A model generated the notes under the pieces. That model ran no database searches and was not told the DNA's origin. It worked only from the letters and a program-made list of their open reading frames with translations. Shown here in pieces: positions 41,842 through 44,495 of a stretch of 44,495 nucleotides of DNA (position 1 is the stretch's first letter; the number at the start of each line of letters is the position of its first letter). Source of the DNA: UBA1422 sp041859095 (GTDB taxonomy: Bacteria; Bacillota; Clostridia; Peptostreptococcales; Anaerovoracaceae); assembly GCA_041859095.1 (NCBI GenBank), contig JBHEKY010000026.1, forward strand, positions 1-44,495. The letters run 5' to 3'. The translations under genes and the position numbers were made by a program.

Positions 41842-42564
41842 TTAAACGCCAAGTACCCGTTCTACAATCTTATTCATATTCTCCGCAATATAAGAATCTT
41901 GCTTAACTACAATGGGAATGCCTCGGTTGTTCGCAATGATGATGTTGGTATCATATTGAATGATACCGGCGATTTCCACGCGGAGTTCTTTTGCGACGGA
42001 CAAAACACCAGGCACAGCACCCATCGCCATCAACTCTGCGTTTACCTTGTTAAGAACGCAAAATCGCTTTTCAACCCCAATGTCAGTCAGTAGTTTATCC
42101 AGGATATCAGCATCCCGTACAGAAGCATTGTCCGGTTCGGTGATAATCACTGCGGTATCAGCTGCAGTGGCTGATATTTCCAGTCCCTCCCCTATGCCCG
42201 CGGGTGCATCGATGACAACAAAGTCAAAGTCATCCATCAGCTTTTCACAAAGGACCTGCATATGTAAAGGGGTGATATCCCTAACATCTCTCATCGGCGA
42301 AGCTGCTATGAGATATAATTCATCGAATCGCTTGTCTCGAACCAACGCTTGCTTAATTTTGCAAACGCCCGAAATAACATCCATTACATTGTAAACGACT
42401 CTGTTTTCCAGACCTAGATATAAATCAAGATTTCTAAGTCCCATATCCATGTCTATGAGGACCACCTTTTGGCCTTTCATAGCAAGCAAAGCCCCTAAGT
42501 TGGATGCGAAGAAAGTCTTGCCGGTTCCACCCTTTCCGGATGCGATCAATATGACGTGGCTCAT
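41842..42564 (-). CDS. minD: MinD/ParA-family ATPase, short C-terminus
   Basis: A 240-residue deviant-Walker ATPase. SGKGGTGKT (Lys11 and Lys16), the switch segment VLIDMDMGLRNLDLYLGLENR, and VVIDAPAGIGEGL identify it as MinD-like rather than a plasmid ParA. It should dimerise on ATP and act in division-site or polar placement. The protein stops at ENMNKIVERVLGV, which is shorter than typical MinD (about 265 residues) and lacks an obvious separate amphipathic membrane-targeting helix with the KGFLKRLFG pattern; the final NKIVERVLG might serve weakly. minC is not between it and PBP2 (gap 10 bases), and minE is not downstream. AGGAGG precedes the ATG. Confidence 0.87.
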   Translation of the reverse strand: MSHVILIASGKGGTGKTFFASNLGALLAMKGQKVVLIDMDMGLRNLDLYLGLENRVVYNVMDVISGVCKIKQALVRDKRFDELYLIAASPMRDVRDITPLHMQVLCEKLMDDFDFVVIDAPAGIGEGLEISATAADTAVIITEPDNASVRDADILDKLLTDIGVEKRFCVLNKVNAELMAMGAVPGVLSVAKELRVEIAGIIQYDTNIIIANNRGIPIVVKQDSYIAENMNKIVERVLGV

Positions 42565-42574
42565 GTGTTTCCTC

Positions 42575-44495
42575 CTACTGTTGTTTTGAATTCAGGTCAA
42601 TGATTTTATAATCACTATTAACCTGCAGATATTCCCCTATTACTTCACGGGCGATTGCTCCTGCGTTAGGACCTGTTCCTCCCTGAACAATCATCACTGC
42701 AACGGCGATTTTCGGATTTTCTGCCGGTGCCATCGCCAAAACCCATGCAAAGTTATCATATTCGCTTTTATATCGGTTCAAATCAGTGGAAGTCAATGCT
42801 CCCTCGCTTAGATTTATGACCGCTCTTCTGACCGCGGTATCTTCTGACAAATAAATGGTCGGATAGGTCTTCATCAGTCGTTGCATTTCTGTATTGACCT
42901 GTGCCCAGGTCAGTGAGCTATTTAGTTGTGATAAATGCTGTTGGATGTATTCCACTTCCGACGGTGGATTGATGGTCCCTGCACGTTCAGCAGTACCTGT
43001 TTTAGCCGCAACAGTTACGGGAAAGTTCGCAAAATATCGGGATAGACTGCCTTCACTGCCAGTAGCCGCCAAAATCATGCCCTCAATGATCTGATCAAAG
43101 TATACATCATCGCTGACTTCGACTTTTGTCGGATCCGCTTTAGCGAACTCGCCTTGATTTTCGATACTCTTTATCAAGCTAACTTGGTTTCGGACTCCAT
43201 TGTTTCCGAGGGTCGCAATGTAGTTGGCCATCTGTAATGGCGTATAGGCGTTTTCACCTTGTCCAATGGCAATATTCATAGCATCAGCCGTTGACCAATC
43301 CATCTGATTAAAGTAAGTGTAAAGACACAAGTCCGCCAACGGTTCCACTTGGTCATCTTTAATGCCGAGATTGACCAAACGCTCATTAATCATTTCGTTA
43401 CGTGAAATATCTTCGCCCATCCATCCTACAATTTTTTCGATGGTTTCTTCCAACAAGTCCGGATTTCCAACGACTCTCTTTTCAAAATAAATCTCCGAAG
43501 AAGCATATAATATATTTCGGAGGCTGCTTTGCAATCCAGCCAATTTCCTAGCTTTTGAAGGAACCGGTAACACGGTTTCCGGAATTTCGATTCCTGTGCT
43601 CAATCCCAGGCCATATTGATTTGCATAGTCTGTAATATCATCAATCGTAATGGGTTTTTTGTAACCCAGACTTTTTCCAGTAAACCAATCTTTGCCTGTG
43701 GCAACATCATAAAAATAATAGTTGCATGAGACTTCTAGCGCTCTTGCCATATCTAAATAACCATGATCTCGACGATACAAATTCCATAGTACACAACCAA
43801 AGGACTTAGTGCCCAGCATAATATGGCCGCCATCCCTTAGTTTTTTGTAGGGATCTAGACCAGCTTCCAGACCGGCAGTGGCTGTTACCATCTTAAATGT
43901 GGAACCAGGTTGTACCGCGCTTCTAGTCGCAACGTTATATAGTGGTGCTGGAGATAGCGGATCCCTTGCATTCTTGGTTTGCAACGCGCTCCAGTCGGCA
44001 TTGGAAATGCCGTCGGCAAAAAGATTTGGGTCATAGTCTGGAAAACTTGCCATAGCAAGTACATCGCCTGTTTCAACTTCAATGGCCACAACCGCTCCCA
44101 CCTCAGCATTGGGTGCTTCTTTGTTTACAGCCACATCACCAAACTTGCTGGTAAAGGTGCCCCCCGTACGAATCGCCTCAAGACCACGTTCTAGTGCTGA
44201 TTCAGCAGCTATTTGAAGATTCAGATCAATGGTAAGATAAATATCTTTGCCTTTTATGGGATCAGACTGGCTGATGAGTTTTGTACTCTCGCCCATGGCA
44301 TTTACCTGGACTTTGTAGTACCCATTAACACCATGAAGCAGGGACTCAAAGGTCGCCTCTATCCCGGATAATCCAATGATTGCATTGGCTTCATAGCCTT
44401 TTTCGATATACTCTTCTTTTTTATCATCAGAGATTTTTCCCATGTATCCCAGGATATGCGCGGCAGTGCTACCGTTGGGCTAGTACCTTCTGGTT
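42575..44495 (-). CDS. mrdA: Penicillin-binding protein 2 (class B transpeptidase), 5' end beyond window, in-frame TAG near the edge
   Basis: Class B PBP that cross-links peptidoglycan with RodA in side-wall growth. The visible part has the end of the N-terminal pedestal (the STAAHILGYMGKI segment, then VNGYYKVQVNAMGE) and the transpeptidase with SxxK in VQPGSTFKMVTAT, SxN in LEVSCNYYFYDVA, and KTGT in VAAKTGTAERAG. The catalytic domain has an insertion of about 70 residues (roughly RKLAGLQSSLRNILYASSE to NQMDWSTADA). Conserved sequence continues upstream of the first ATG (44443): the codons read RRY-TAG-PNGSTAAH, so a TAG at 44480-44482 replaces what is usually Tyr in RRYYP. This may be a sequence error near the edge, a nonsense mutation or recoding. 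The N-terminal membrane anchor is outside the window. minD follows after 10 bases. Confidence 0.88.

Noticed and set aside
44480..44482. TAG in PBP2 read as pyrrolysine
   Set aside because: The residue expected there is an ordinary Tyr, one base away, and the codon is at the very end of the sequence. Error or nonsense mutation is much simpler, and no pyl genes are in the window.
1..44495. CRISPR arrays, insertion sequences, prophage, tRNA and rRNA genes
   Set aside because: None was seen on reading. Intergenic gaps are short, no spaced direct repeats or transposase-like frames occur, and no tRNA-like cloverleaf or rRNA sequence was recognised.

Overview
This window reads as chromosomal DNA of a strictly anaerobic, butyrate-forming Firmicute of the class Clostridia. 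The main evidence is a complete 4-hydroxybutyrate-to-crotonyl-CoA gene set (4-hydroxybutyrate dehydrogenase, CoA-transferase, 4-hydroxybutyryl-CoA dehydratase), a crotonase, and a butyryl-CoA dehydrogenase/EtfBA operon whose EtfA carries an extra ferredoxin domain. AGGAGG-type ribosome binding sites, RNase Y, ComEC, ThiT under a TPP riboswitch, ThiI/IscS and RodA/MinD/PBP2 fit the same group. I do not name a genus. I see no rRNA, tRNA, CRISPR array, insertion sequence or prophage. Coding density is high and no gene-free stretch exceeds 300 bases.

Layout. 1-7159 (minus): murI, an acidic unknown, a RarD-like permease, a YkvI-like permease fused in frame to a metallo-beta-lactamase-fold domain, an M16 peptidase, dut, and a DUF47-Pit phosphate pair that runs off the left edge. 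7239-10794 (plus): pepF, nadK, an RluA pseudouridine synthase. 10762-15658 (minus): a D-aspartate-ligase-like ATP-grasp enzyme, an aspartate/glutamate racemase, a MurE-type ligase and a carboxyltransferase (PycB/OadA-like) subunit. 15724-16482: a DUF975 membrane protein. 16666-20922 (minus): the 4-hydroxybutyrate operon with a small Cys-rich protein embedded in it. 21025-23669: a NifU-like protein, thiamine pyrophosphokinase, TPP riboswitch plus thiT, and crotonase. 23728-27566 (minus): comEC, holA and a pyridoxamine-phosphate-oxidase-fold protein. 27717-31205 (plus): a class A PBP and maf. 31275-32971 (minus): prmA-rsmE. 33139-36404 (minus): bcd-etfB-etfA with a perfect Rex-like palindrome at the promoter. 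36579-40531 (minus): rny, iscS, thiI. 40693-41808 (plus): rodA. 41842-44495 (minus): a PBP2 cut by the right edge, followed by minD.

How the genes fit together. The 4-hydroxybutyrate operon, crotonase and Bcd-Etf make most of a route from succinate semialdehyde to butyryl-CoA; thiolase and 3-hydroxybutyryl-CoA dehydrogenase are not in the window. The ATP-grasp ligase, racemase and MurE look like a peptidoglycan cross-bridge module similar in logic to the Enterococcus faecium D-Asp ligase/racemase pair. The points most worth a second look are that cross-bridge operon, the transporter-MBL fusion, the small Cys protein between the 4-hydroxybutyrate genes, the Rex-like operator on bcd, the riboswitch hairpin that hides the thiT ribosome binding site, a probable leaderless thiN mRNA, terminators nested inside opposing genes, a MinD without MinC/MinE, and an in-frame TAG near the 5' side of PBP2.
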